From contig NZ_JBBIAB010000013.1 of the NCBI RefSeq assembly GCF_039634785.1, positions 1-64,000 of the forward strand: DNA of 64,000 nt. The letters are read 5' to 3'. This document shows positions 35,680-43,424 of the stretch, piece by piece. This DNA comes from Tistrella mobilis. Lineage in GTDB: Bacteria; Pseudomonadota; Alphaproteobacteria; Tistrellales; Tistrellaceae. Within the stretch, counting starts at the first letter, position 1; every line of letters begins with the position of its first letter. A model generated the notes under the pieces. It was not told the origin of the DNA and made no database searches. It was given only the letters and a program-made list of their open reading frames with translations. The translations under genes and the position numbers were made by a program.

Positions 35680-36658
35680 AGATGTCGATGGCGACCGCAA
35701 TGCGCAGACCCGGCTGCTTCATGGGTTTGGTCCAATGCACGGCGTAGGACGGCATCATGACCAACTGGCCGGGGACGGGGGCCACCGCAATGGTCCGCCA
35801 ACCCGGCGCCTCGTCGGGAATGAAGTCATAACGACCGATGCACAAGGCCCCCTGGTCATCATCCGACATCAGCGCCTCGGCCGGCGCGGTGGGGTAAAAC
35901 ACGCAGGTAATCCACCCGTGGCTATGCTTATGGGGAACCGTATAACCATCGGTTTCGGATATCACGCACCAACTTTCCAATCTGAAACGCCGGGGTACGT
36001 TGGTCATGATGACATGGGCGTCCGACGGGAGGTCGGCGCGGTAACGCTCGACCCGCTCCCCCACCGCGCGCACCAGCGACGCGATGGCCGGATGCGGCAG
36101 CCGATCGACATGGTCGATGCGGGTGCTGTTGCGGATGGCCTGAAAGGTACCGCGATAGGCCCCGGACTCACGATGCTCCATCAAAACCCGCGTGATCTCG
36201 ACGGGGTCGACCACGGTGCCACCGTCACGGTCATCGGTCAGATCATGGCGACGGATCAGGGCGGGATCCAGAATGCGCCCCACCTCGGCGTACGCGCCGA
36301 CCTGCACCAGCAGGGCCAGATAGCGTTCCACCATCAGACTGTCGATGCGGCCCTGTGCGAAGAGCTGGCGATAATCCTCGATGACCTTCAACAGGTCGGT
36401 CTTCCCGAGGGCGCCTCCGAAGGCCCCGTAGATCGACATGTCGGCGCCCTTGCGCAGCCCCACAAGCGTCAGGCGCTCGGCAATCTCAGGGAAACCGGCG
36501 CTGGCCAGCATACGGGCGTGAAGGGCAACCGGCAGGACCCTCGCCCCGCCCTCCTGCAACACCTGGGCATAGGCGTCCAATCCACCCTCGACGTCACCAT
36601 GGCGGCACCGTGACAGGGCGTTTGCGGCACGCAAATTGGCGGACGCGGTGTCAAGCAT
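35666..36658 (-). CDS. 2OG-Fe(II) oxygenase with helical-repeat N-terminus, copy 2
   Basis: A 330-aa paralogue of the gene at 34286, the same length and alignable throughout. It has a helical N-terminal half (HARMLASAGFPEIAERLTLVGL), then PHKHSHGWITCVFY (H243/H245), DQGALCIGRYD, MPSYAVHW (H308) and LRIAVAID (R319). All candidate iron and 2-oxoglutarate ligands are kept in both copies, so neither looks dead. Between them sits precursor 2. Two divergent copies may act on different precursors or different residues. The start at 36658 (ATG) has only a weak Shine-Dalgarno. The stop lies in a heptamer repeat. Confidence 0.8.
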   Translation of the reverse strand: MLDTASANLRAANALSRCRHGDVEGGLDAYAQVLQEGGARVLPVALHARMLASAGFPEIAERLTLVGLRKGADMSIYGAFGGALGKTDLLKVIEDYRQLFAQGRIDSLMVERYLALLVQVGAYAEVGRILDPALIRRHDLTDDRDGGTVVDPVEITRVLMEHRESGAYRGTFQAIRNSTRIDHVDRLPHPAIASLVRAVGERVERYRADLPSDAHVIMTNVPRRFRLESWCVISETDGYTVPHKHSHGWITCVFYPTAPAEALMSDDDQGALCIGRYDFIPDEAPGWRTIAVAPVPGQLVMMPSYAVHWTKPMKQPGLRIAVAIDICPEP

Positions 36659-36853
36659 CAGGACATTCCACTTTGACCAGGATAGAGGCTCTCATACAAC
36701 CATTGCCGCGTGCCGATATCCAGGCGGTTGGTGCGCACGATATCGGCAACGGCACCTGTCCCGTCATTATTCGCCGCAGCAACGGCGTCATGGAGGCACA
36801 GACATCCCGGCCGGAACCCCCGTTCGGATCTCTATTTATAATAGAATTTATTT

Positions 36854-36882
36854 TTGACATAATCGTCATACGTTATTTTATT
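36854..36882 (+). promoter_or_regulatory. Sigma70-like promoter of precursor 3
   Basis: TTGACA at 36854-36859, a 17-bp spacer containing ATACGT, then TTTATT at 36877-36882, in a conspicuously AT-rich stretch of an otherwise GC-rich region. The element is conserved upstream of precursor 1 at a similar distance. Confidence 0.6.
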
Positions 36883-36936
36883 CAGACCGGACCCGTGATA
36901 CCACATATTTGATGAATTCAACGGTTGGAGAGAAAA

Positions 36937-37101
36937 ATGCCGATGTCCCCCGACTGCCACGAGAACGGCACCCCCACCAGGACCGGTCCCCTCCTCGCGG
37001 CACGCACGCCCTGGCAGCGGCCGGTACTGAACGTCGAAAACGTGGAAAGTACTGCACTCGCTCTTAGCGGCTCGCGCAACGACGGCGGCCGCCTCTCCTG
37101 A
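36937..37101 (+). CDS. Lasso-type RiPP precursor peptide 3
   Basis: A 54-aa peptide, a sister of precursor 1: the same MPMS start, W26-Q-R-P-V-L in the leader and Thr39 at the predicted -2 position. The predicted core is LALSGSRNDGGRLS (residues 41-54), with Asp at core position 9 and tail GGRLS. GGAG six bases before ATG 36937 gives a good ribosome site. Its promoter region is conserved with precursor 1, and it is followed after 85 bp by the LysR gene, as precursor 1 is followed by a decayed LysR fragment. Ring size would be nine residues here against eight in the other two. Confidence 0.7.
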   Translation: MPMSPDCHENGTPTRTGPLLAARTPWQRPVLNVENVESTALALSGSRNDGGRLS

Positions 37102-37141
37102 TCTCTGCTCTGCTGTACGCCCCCGCCCCGATGCCATAGAC

Positions 37142-37166
37142 TGATGCATTGACCTCTGATGCATCA
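37142..37166. promoter_or_regulatory. Putative LysR binding site
   Basis: TGATGCAT occurs at 37142 and 37157 (15-bp period); the second copy extends to the perfect palindrome TGATGCATCA. It lies 20-45 bp before the LysR start, where LysR-type regulators usually bind to control themselves and neighbours. Binding is inferred. Confidence 0.45.
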
Positions 37167-37186
37167 CTCATGGTGATCGGATCTCC

Positions 37187-38098
37187 ATGGACCTGCGCCA
37201 GCTGAAGATCTTCTGCGCCGTCGTCGATCACGGCAGTTTCACCGCGGCGGCAGAGGCCGTGCACACCGTGCAGTCCAACGTGACCATGCGGGTGAAGGAG
37301 CTGGAGGCCGAGCTGGGGCAGCCCTTGTTCATCCGCCGCAGGAGCGGGGTGATGCCGACGGCGGCGGGCGAGATTTTTCTCGGCTATGCGCGGCGCATCC
37401 TGCAGTTGACCGACGAGAGCCGGGCCGCCTTGCAGGATGGCGGCCGGCCTGCCGGCCCCTTGCGGCTGGGGGCGATGGAGACCACCGCCGCGATCCGCCT
37501 GCCCCGGCTGCTCGGCACATATCGCGCGCGCCATCCCGAGGTGCGGATGTCGCTCACCACCGGCACCACGGCCGAGCTGATCCGGGCGGTGGAAAGCTGC
37601 CAGCTGGACGGCGCCTTCATCGGCGGCCGGCATCAGCACCCGGCCCTGGTTCAGGAGGCGCTGTTCGACGAAGAGCTGGCGCTGATCAGCACCAGCGATA
37701 TCACATCGCGCGACGCCCTGCTCGACACCCTCCCCGATCAGACGGTGTTCGTCTTCCGGGCCGGCTGCTTCTACCGCTCCACGCTGGAAAGCTGGTTCCA
37801 TCAGGCCGGGCTGGTCCCGGGGCAGGTCATGGAAATGGGCACGCTGGACGGCATTCTGTCCTGCGTCGCCGCGGGCATGGGCATCACCCTGCTGCCGGCA
37901 TCCGTGGCCCGCAACGCCAGCCTGGCCGATGCGCTGCACTGCCATGCCCTGCCGGCAGGCGTGGCCACCGTCACCACGGTTTTCATCCGCCGGCGCGACA
38001 GCCTGCCGGGTGCGGCGCTGAAGGCCTTCATGGCACTCGCCCGGGCGACGTTCCAGCCATCGCCGCTTCGGCCGCCGCAGCCGGCAGACCCTGAATGA
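37187..38098 (+). CDS. LysR-family transcriptional regulator
   Basis: A 303-aa regulator. It has an N-terminal winged HTH (MDLRQLKIFCAVVDHGSFTAAAEAVHTVQSNVTMRVKELEAELGQPLF) and an effector domain from about residue 88 (PLRLGAMETTAAIRLPRLLGTYRARHPEV). It most resembles LysR proteins of general-purpose or efflux-control type; the ligand is unknown. Being 85 bp behind precursor 3, with a decayed copy behind precursor 1, it is a good candidate regulator of the RiPP locus. Its 3' end overlaps the convergent nitronate monooxygenase gene by about 70 bases. Confidence 0.88.
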   Translation: MDLRQLKIFCAVVDHGSFTAAAEAVHTVQSNVTMRVKELEAELGQPLFIRRRSGVMPTAAGEIFLGYARRILQLTDESRAALQDGGRPAGPLRLGAMETTAAIRLPRLLGTYRARHPEVRMSLTTGTTAELIRAVESCQLDGAFIGGRHQHPALVQEALFDEELALISTSDITSRDALLDTLPDQTVFVFRAGCFYRSTLESWFHQAGLVPGQVMEMGTLDGILSCVAAGMGITLLPASVARNASLADALHCHALPAGVATVTTVFIRRRDSLPGAALKAFMALARATFQPSPLRPPQPADPE

Positions 38099-38999
38099 GT
38101 TCCGCCATGCGCTCCGCGGCGGGAACGATGTCGTGGATGCGGCCCACCCCCTGCCCGGCATAGAGCGACAGCTTGCGCGCCAGCGCCGGCCGGTCGATCG
38201 CGCGTGCGCCGCCGCCCACAAGGCGCAGCAGGTTCCAGCGGTCGCGATTGGGGATCACGCGATGCGGGGTGCCGTAGCGCCAGCCGAATGAATATCCGGT
38301 GCGGTATTCGGTGTCGTCGGTGGTGGCCTCGACGATCTTGCGCTTGTAGAGCGGATGCGCCTCGGATTCCGCGCTCGCCACGAAGGCCGTGCCGACCAGC
38401 ACCCCCGCGGCACCCAGCCCCATGGCGGCCCTCACATCCTCGCGCGTGGTGATCCCGCCCGCCGCCAGCACCGGCCGCCCGGCCGCAGAGGCGACGATCG
38501 CGGGCAGCAGCGCCATCAGGCCGATGGTGCCGCGATTGAGATGCCCGCCGGCCTCCGCCCCCTGGGCGGCGATGATGTCGGCGCCCGCCGCGATCGCCCG
38601 GCGGGCCAGCGCCACCGTGCCCGCCTGCACCATGACCACCAGCCCCGCCGCCTTGGCCCGCGGGATCATCTCGGCGCCGTAATCCTCGGCATAGAACAGC
38701 GACAGCAGCCGCGGCCGTTCCTCCAGAACCACCCGGAACTGCGCCTCGAACACCTCGGGCCCGCCGAACTGGGGCACCAGATTGACGCCGAAGGGCCGAT
38801 CGGTCAGCGACCGGGTCTCGCGGATCCATCCCCTCAGCGCCCGCGGCGGCAGGCGCAGCCCGCCGAGCACGCCCATGCCCCCGGCATTCGCCACCGCGGC
38901 CACCAGCCGGGGCCCCGAAATCGCCGCCATGCCGGCCAGAAACACCGGATGGCGGACACCGCAGAGCCCTGCGACGGCCTGGTTCTTCGCCTCGACCAT
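38028..38999 (-). CDS. Nitronate monooxygenase (2-nitropropane dioxygenase family)
   Basis: A 323-aa FMN-dependent TIM-barrel enzyme that oxidises nitronates. Family landmarks are HPVFLAGMAAISGPRLVAAVANAGGMGVLGG at the N-terminus, the phosphate-binding QGAEAGGHLNRGTIGLMALLPAIV block, PVLAAGGITTREDVRAAMGLGAAGVLVGTAF, and the closing GVGRIHDIVPAAERM. It starts four bases after the cytochrome b561 stop, so the two are one operon. The 3' end runs into the LysR gene on the other strand. Confidence 0.88.
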   Translation of the reverse strand: MVEAKNQAVAGLCGVRHPVFLAGMAAISGPRLVAAVANAGGMGVLGGLRLPPRALRGWIRETRSLTDRPFGVNLVPQFGGPEVFEAQFRVVLEERPRLLSLFYAEDYGAEMIPRAKAAGLVVMVQAGTVALARRAIAAGADIIAAQGAEAGGHLNRGTIGLMALLPAIVASAAGRPVLAAGGITTREDVRAAMGLGAAGVLVGTAFVASAESEAHPLYKRKIVEATTDDTEYRTGYSFGWRYGTPHRVIPNRDRWNLLRLVGGGARAIDRPALARKLSLYAGQGVGRIHDIVPAAERMAELIQGLPAAAAEAAMAGTSPGRVP

Positions 39000-39002
39000 C
39001 TC

Positions 39003-39575
39003 TCACAGCTCCACATGCTTGCCGAGCATCCGCTGCACGGCCGGGGTCTTGAGCACGACGTGATTTTTCCAGGCGCCGAACAGATGCAGCGCCAGCCCGG
39101 CCAGGAATGCCGTGCCGCCGATCGCGAACAGCGTGTCGACCAGGGCTTTCAGCCCGGGGGCGGGATCGATCAGCCGCGGCAGGGCGTGGCCGCCCGGGAG
39201 GACGACCGCCGCGCCGCCCGCCGCCCTGGACAGCCAGACCGCCGCCGGCAGCAGCACCATGGCCAGGGCCAGCGCCGCCGCGACCGACCGGCCGATGATC
39301 ACCTCCACCGGATTGGCCACCTCCACCGGATCGGGCCTGCCCACCGGCAGCGGATGAAACGAGGTGATCCGCGCATAAAACCGGTAGATCGAGACCAGAA
39401 ACAGCACCAGGCCCAGCAGGTTCTGCACCTCCGCCAGCCCGGCATCCGCCACCCCGTCGGGCGCCGCGGCTATCGCGATCTCAAGCCCCAGGATCGCCAC
39501 CAGCAACGCCGCCACCATCCAGTGCAGCACGATGGTGACCGGCGAAAAGCCGAGCCCGTTATCCCGCCATTGCAT
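39003..39575 (-). CDS. Cytochrome b561-type membrane protein
   Basis: A 190-aa four-helix inner-membrane protein. Helix 1 has VTIVLHWMVAALLVAILGLEI, helix 2 LLGLVLFLVSIYRFYARI, helix 3 AAALALAMVLLPAAVWLS and helix 4 LFAIGGTAFLAGLALHLFGAW. His in VLHW and LALH are haem b ligand candidates. It is likely an electron carrier or superoxide/quinone oxidoreductase of the cytochrome b561 (CybB) group. It is followed directly by the monooxygenase gene. A short internal repeat (PVEVANPVEV) lies in the loop before helix 3. Confidence 0.85.
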   Translation of the reverse strand: MQWRDNGLGFSPVTIVLHWMVAALLVAILGLEIAIAAAPDGVADAGLAEVQNLLGLVLFLVSIYRFYARITSFHPLPVGRPDPVEVANPVEVIIGRSVAAALALAMVLLPAAVWLSRAAGGAAVVLPGGHALPRLIDPAPGLKALVDTLFAIGGTAFLAGLALHLFGAWKNHVVLKTPAVQRMLGKHVEL

Positions 39576-39712
39576 GTGTTCCTCCCGCCATCACGCCTGC
39601 CAGATCCATCCGGAAGGTTAGGCGGGGCGGATCATCATGAACAATGATTTGAAATGATCCTGAACATCTTCATGAATGATACATGGCGACGAAGGGACGG
39701 GATGGACGCGCC

Positions 39713-40771
39713 TCACCCCTGCCCCGCCCGCATCACCATCCCATACAGATCCCGGGGATCGTCCGGATCCGCCAGCAGGTCCAGATCCTGGGCGAAGGGC
39801 GTCTCGGCCACGCGGTCGCGGATGTAACGCAGCGCCGAAAAGTCTTCGATCGCGAAGCCGACGCTGTCGAACAGGGTCACGGCATCGGCGGCGCGGCGGC
39901 CCGGGGCGTCGCCGGTCAGGACCTGCCAGAATTCCGTGACCGGATGGTCGGGGGCCAGCTGCTGGATTTCGCCCTCGATGCGGGTCTGCGGGGCGTATTC
40001 GACGAAGATGTCGGCGCGGGTCAGGATGCCGGCCGCAAGCTCGGTCTTGCCCGGGCAGTCGCCGCCCACCGCATTCAGATGCACGCCCGCACCCACCATA
40101 TTGTCCGACAGGATGGTGGCGCGGCGCTTGTCGGCGGTGACGGTGGTGATGATCTCCGCCCCCTCCACCGCCGCCTCGGCCGAGCGGCAGGCGGTGATGG
40201 TGAAGCCGGCGGCGTCCAGATTGCGGCGGAATTTGGCGGTCGCCGCCGGGTCGGTATCCCAGAGCCGCAGCCGGTCGATGCCGAGCAGGGCGCGGAAGGC
40301 CAGCGCCTGGAATTCCGACTGGGCGCCGTTGCCGATGATCGCCATGGTCGTGGCACCTTCAGGTGCCAGATGCCGTGCGGCCAGCGCCGACATGGCGGCG
40401 GTGCGCAGCGCCGTCAGAATGGTCATTTCGGTCAGCAGCACGGGATAGCCGGTCGCCACATCCGCCAGCATGCCGAAGGCGGTGACGGTCTGGCGGCCGG
40501 TGGCGGTGTTCTTCGGGTGGCCGTTGACGTATTTGAAGCCATAGGCGCGGCGGTCGGCCGCGGGCATCAGCTCGATCACCCCATCGGGGCTGTGGGCGGC
40601 GATGCGCGGGGTCTTGTCGAATTCCGGCCAGCGGCGGAAATCATCGGCGATATAGCCGGCCAGATCGGCCAGCACCCGTTCCACCCCCAGATGCAGCACC
40701 AGCTTCATCATGTGGTCGACCGAGACGAAGGGCACGAGATTGAGCGTGGCGGGGGTGTGCAAAGCGGTCAT
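39713..40771 (-). CDS. Ornithine cyclodeaminase
   Basis: A 352-aa NAD-dependent enzyme converting ornithine to proline with release of ammonia. It is of full family length. The Rossmann dinucleotide segment is TMAIIGNGAQSEFQALAFRALLG; the substrate side has MTILTALRTAAMSALAARHLAP and GVHLNAVGGDCPGKTEL with the catalytic Asp. It overlaps the upstream arginase stop by four bases (ATGA), so translation is coupled and the pair forms an arginine-to-proline pathway. No terminator is obvious within the 137-bp gap downstream. Confidence 0.92.
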   Translation of the reverse strand: MTALHTPATLNLVPFVSVDHMMKLVLHLGVERVLADLAGYIADDFRRWPEFDKTPRIAAHSPDGVIELMPAADRRAYGFKYVNGHPKNTATGRQTVTAFGMLADVATGYPVLLTEMTILTALRTAAMSALAARHLAPEGATTMAIIGNGAQSEFQALAFRALLGIDRLRLWDTDPAATAKFRRNLDAAGFTITACRSAEAAVEGAEIITTVTADKRRATILSDNMVGAGVHLNAVGGDCPGKTELAAGILTRADIFVEYAPQTRIEGEIQQLAPDHPVTEFWQVLTGDAPGRRAADAVTLFDSVGFAIEDFSALRYIRDRVAETPFAQDLDLLADPDDPRDLYGMVMRAGQG

Positions 40772-41751
40772 GACCGGTCACTCCGTGTCGGGTAGTCCAT
40801 GACCCGGCGGCCCAGCAGGCTGGCCAGCAGGTCGACCATCAGCAGCGCGGTGCGGCCGCGCTCGTCCAGGAAGGGGTTCAGTTCCACCAGATCGACGCTG
40901 TCGACCAGCCCCGCCTCGTGCAGCATCTCCATCACCAGATGCGCCTCGCGGAAACTGGCGCCGCCGGGCACGGTGGTGCCCACACCGGGCGCGATGGCAG
41001 GGTCCAGGAAGTCCACATCCAGGCTGAGATGCAGCCGCCCGCCGGCCGCCTGAACCCGGTCCAGAAACGGGCGGAGCAGGGCGACCATGCCGTGTTCGTC
41101 GATGCGGCGCATGTCGTGCACGGTGATGCCCGAAGCCGCCAGCGGCCCGCGTTCGGCCGCATCCACGCTGCGGATGCCGATCATGCAGATATGGGCGGGG
41201 TCGACCAGCGCCGCGGGTTCCGGGAAATGCCCGGCAAAGCCCGGCCGGCCGGTGGCATAGGCCATCGGCACGCCGTGCAGATTGCCGCTGACGGTGGTCT
41301 CCAGCGTGTGAAAATCGGGATGGGCATCCAGCCAGAGCACGAAAAACGGCCGCCTCTCGGCCGCGGCCCGCCGGGCCAGCCCGGTCAGCGTGCCCGCCGC
41401 CAGCGCATGGTCGCCGCCCAGAAACACCGGCAGATCGTCGGGCCCGGCGCTGGCGGCAAAGGCCGCATCGGCAATCGCCGCCGTCCAGCCGGCGATGCGG
41501 GCCAGGTGTTTCAGCGCCGGATTGTCATGGGGTCCGGACAAACGATCCGTGCGGGCTGTCGGCTCGGCGCGGGGCGCCAGATCGCCCTCGTCGGTGACGC
41601 GATGGCCCAGCGCCGCCAGCGCCTCGACGATGCCGGCGGTGCGAAAGGCGGCCGGCCCCATGGCGCAGCCGCGCCGCCCGGCTCCCTCTTCCAGCGGCAC
41701 GCCGATCAGCCGGCAATGGCGCGGCCGCTCCCCCTGGTCGGTCTCCGTCAT
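40768..41751 (-). CDS. rocF: Arginase
   Basis: A 327-aa binuclear manganese ureohydrolase splitting arginine to ornithine and urea. Metal-binding residues are visible: GGDHA (H115), DAHPDFH (D142, H144, D146) and SLDVDFLDP (D245, D247). The N-terminal GVPLEEGAGRRGCAMGPAAFR is typical of arginases over agmatinases. ATG 41751 is preferred because AAGGGA lies 8 nt upstream; the frame could extend ten residues further. A 28-bp near-perfect palindrome overlaps the leader and Shine-Dalgarno. It is the first gene of the arginase-ornithine cyclodeaminase operon. Confidence 0.92.
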   Translation of the reverse strand: MTETDQGERPRHCRLIGVPLEEGAGRRGCAMGPAAFRTAGIVEALAALGHRVTDEGDLAPRAEPTARTDRLSGPHDNPALKHLARIAGWTAAIADAAFAASAGPDDLPVFLGGDHALAAGTLTGLARRAAAERRPFFVLWLDAHPDFHTLETTVSGNLHGVPMAYATGRPGFAGHFPEPAALVDPAHICMIGIRSVDAAERGPLAASGITVHDMRRIDEHGMVALLRPFLDRVQAAGGRLHLSLDVDFLDPAIAPGVGTTVPGGASFREAHLVMEMLHEAGLVDSVDLVELNPFLDERGRTALLMVDLLASLLGRRVMDYPTRSDRS

Positions 41752-41763
41752 CGGGCAGTTCCC

Positions 41764-41791
41764 TTCCTGTCCGGTGATCACCTGACAGGAA
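41764..41791. promoter_or_regulatory. 28-bp palindrome at the arginase start
   Basis: The left arm TTCCTGTC and right arm GACAGGAA flank the inner palindrome GGTGATCACC, so the whole 28 bp is symmetric except for one base pair. It begins 12 bases before the arginase ATG and covers the Shine-Dalgarno. It is a strong operator candidate for an arginine- or ornithine-responsive regulator, for example the Lrp/AsnC protein at 42870. Confidence 0.65.
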
Positions 41792-41897
41792 TCGAAACAT
41801 GGCCGCGCGGCGGAGTGGAGACGGCAGATCGGCGGAAAGCGCTGCCGGATTTACCGGAGTGGCAGCAGCTTCCGCCGAAATGGCAGGCCCCTCTGAA

Positions 41898-42701
41898 TTA
41901 CGCCGCCCCGAACGCCCAGGACATATAGCCGACCACCCGCCGCCGGTCGGGTTCGGGGAAGGCGGCGAGCGCCGACATCACCGCCGCACCGACCACGCCG
42001 CCCAGGATGCACAGTCCGGCGCGGCTTTCGCAGAAGCCGCGGGATGCCGCCGCCTCGGTCTGCGGCGGCTCGATCGCCCGCACGCGGATCACCGGCTGGC
42101 TGCGATGGGTCACGGCCGGCGTGGTGGTGTGGGCAGTGGCGGCGGGTGTCGGCGCCGGGGCCGGGGCCGGCGTCACCGCGGCCGCCAGCGCCGTGCCGGC
42201 CGCCCGGCCATTGGCCAGCCCGTCGATCGATGCGGTGCGCACCGGCACGGATTTGGCGGTCAGCGCATCATCGCGGTCCAGGAAATAGACCGTGACATTC
42301 TCCCCCGGCCGATGCGCCGCAATTGCGGTGAACACGTCGTGGGTGCGCTGCAATTCGGTATCGTCGATGCGGAACAGATAATCCCCGGCCGCCACCGTGC
42401 CCGCCAGCGGCGAGCCGGCATCGACCTCGGCGACGCGGACGAAGATCCGGCCGTCCTTGCGATAGGGCACCGCTTCCAGCGTAATGCCCAGCCGGGCGCC
42501 CTGATCGGCGGCCAGCCGGCCGGCGGACCAGTCATGCGCGAAGGGTGCCCTCCCCTCGCCAAAACGGCCCTCGCCAAACCGGCCCTCGCCAAAACCGCCT
42601 CTACCGGAACCGCCGATATCTTGGGAAGCTTCCGCGGCGAGCGCGGGTCCGGACATCCACGACAGGCTAAAGATCAACGACGCGGCAAGCGCCTTCTTCA
42701 T
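41898..42701 (-). CDS. Exported PDZ-domain protein
   Basis: A 267-aa protein with a signal peptide (KKALAASLIFSLSWMSGPALA, cleavage near residue 22). A short repeat tract follows (three FGEGR units, about 35-50), then a PDZ-like domain about 60-150 (LGITLEAVPYRKDGRIFVRVAEVDAGSPLAGTVAAGDYLFRIDD), an Ala/Pro/Thr-rich linker and a C-terminal hydrophobic helix (GLCILGGVVGAAVMSALAAF). There is no protease domain. It is likely a periplasmic protein with a membrane-tethered C-terminus. It stands alone, between arginase and the divergent Lrp gene. Function unknown. Confidence 0.75.
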   Translation of the reverse strand: MKKALAASLIFSLSWMSGPALAAEASQDIGGSGRGGFGEGRFGEGRFGEGRAPFAHDWSAGRLAADQGARLGITLEAVPYRKDGRIFVRVAEVDAGSPLAGTVAAGDYLFRIDDTELQRTHDVFTAIAAHRPGENVTVYFLDRDDALTAKSVPVRTASIDGLANGRAAGTALAAAVTPAPAPAPTPAATAHTTTPAVTHRSQPVIRVRAIEPPQTEAAASRGFCESRAGLCILGGVVGAAVMSALAAFPEPDRRRVVGYMSWAFGAA

Positions 42702-42824
42702 CTGTCCTCCCCGGCCGATGTTTCGGCCTGTCTCTTATATTTATGAGAGTGATGGTAAAGGAGGGTAGTCCCAAGTCAACGCACAAAAGCACCGACTCCC
42801 AAATGCTGCAGAGCAATATTCATC

Positions 42825-42845
42825 TCGGATTGGTTGAAAATCCGA
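42825..42845. promoter_or_regulatory. Inverted repeat upstream of the Lrp/AsnC gene
   Basis: TCGGATT and AATCCGA, separated by seven bases, lie 25-45 bp before the ATG at 42870. Lrp-family proteins usually autoregulate through such sites; this is inferred. Confidence 0.45.
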
Positions 42846-42869
42846 TCCGGATCGACCCCAGGAGCCCCG

Positions 42870-43322
42870 ATGTCCCTGCCCGAACTCGACCCGCTGGACC
42901 AGCGCCTGATCACCCTGCTGCGCCATGACGGCCGGCGCAGCATTTCCGACCTCGCCATCGATCTGGCGGTTTCCCGCGCCACCGTGCGGTCGCGGATGGA
43001 GCGGCTGGAAAAGGCCGGGGTGATCCTGGGCTACACCGTCATCCTGCGCGCCGATGCGGTGGAAGATCCCGTCCGCGGCATCATGCTGATCGAGGTGGAG
43101 GGCCACGCCGCCGACCGGGTGATCAAGGCGTTGAGCGGCATGCCCGCGGTCCAGGAAATCCACACCACCAACGGCCGCTGGGACCTGATCACCACCCTCT
43201 CGGCCACCAGCCTGCCCGATCTGGACCAGGTGCTGCGCCGCATCCGCCTGATCCCCGGCATCACCGCCAGCGAAACCAACCTGCTGCTGGCGACGCCGCG
43301 GACGACGCGGGCCAGATTGTGA
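42870..43322 (+). CDS. Lrp/AsnC-family transcriptional regulator
   Basis: A 150-aa regulator with the classical layout: N-terminal HTH (LDPLDQRLITLLRHDGRRSISDLAIDLAVSRATVRSRMERLEKAGVI) and the RAM ligand-binding domain (MLIEVEGHAADRVIKALSGMPAVQEIHTTNGRWDLI). AGGAG six bases before ATG 42870 decides the start over an earlier in-frame ATG. Members sense amino acids. It is encoded divergently from the PDZ gene and the arginase/ornithine cyclodeaminase operon, so control of arginine use is the likeliest role, but this is inference. Confidence 0.88.
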   Translation: MSLPELDPLDQRLITLLRHDGRRSISDLAIDLAVSRATVRSRMERLEKAGVILGYTVILRADAVEDPVRGIMLIEVEGHAADRVIKALSGMPAVQEIHTTNGRWDLITTLSATSLPDLDQVLRRIRLIPGITASETNLLLATPRTTRARL

Positions 43323-43424
43323 GACGCCGGGGGCAGCCCCGCTCTGGACAGACCGGGGCACCCTCTGTCATGGTGGACTCAATGGCATTGTAAAGGGCAT
43401 TGCCTCTTATAAGGGACACGGGAT

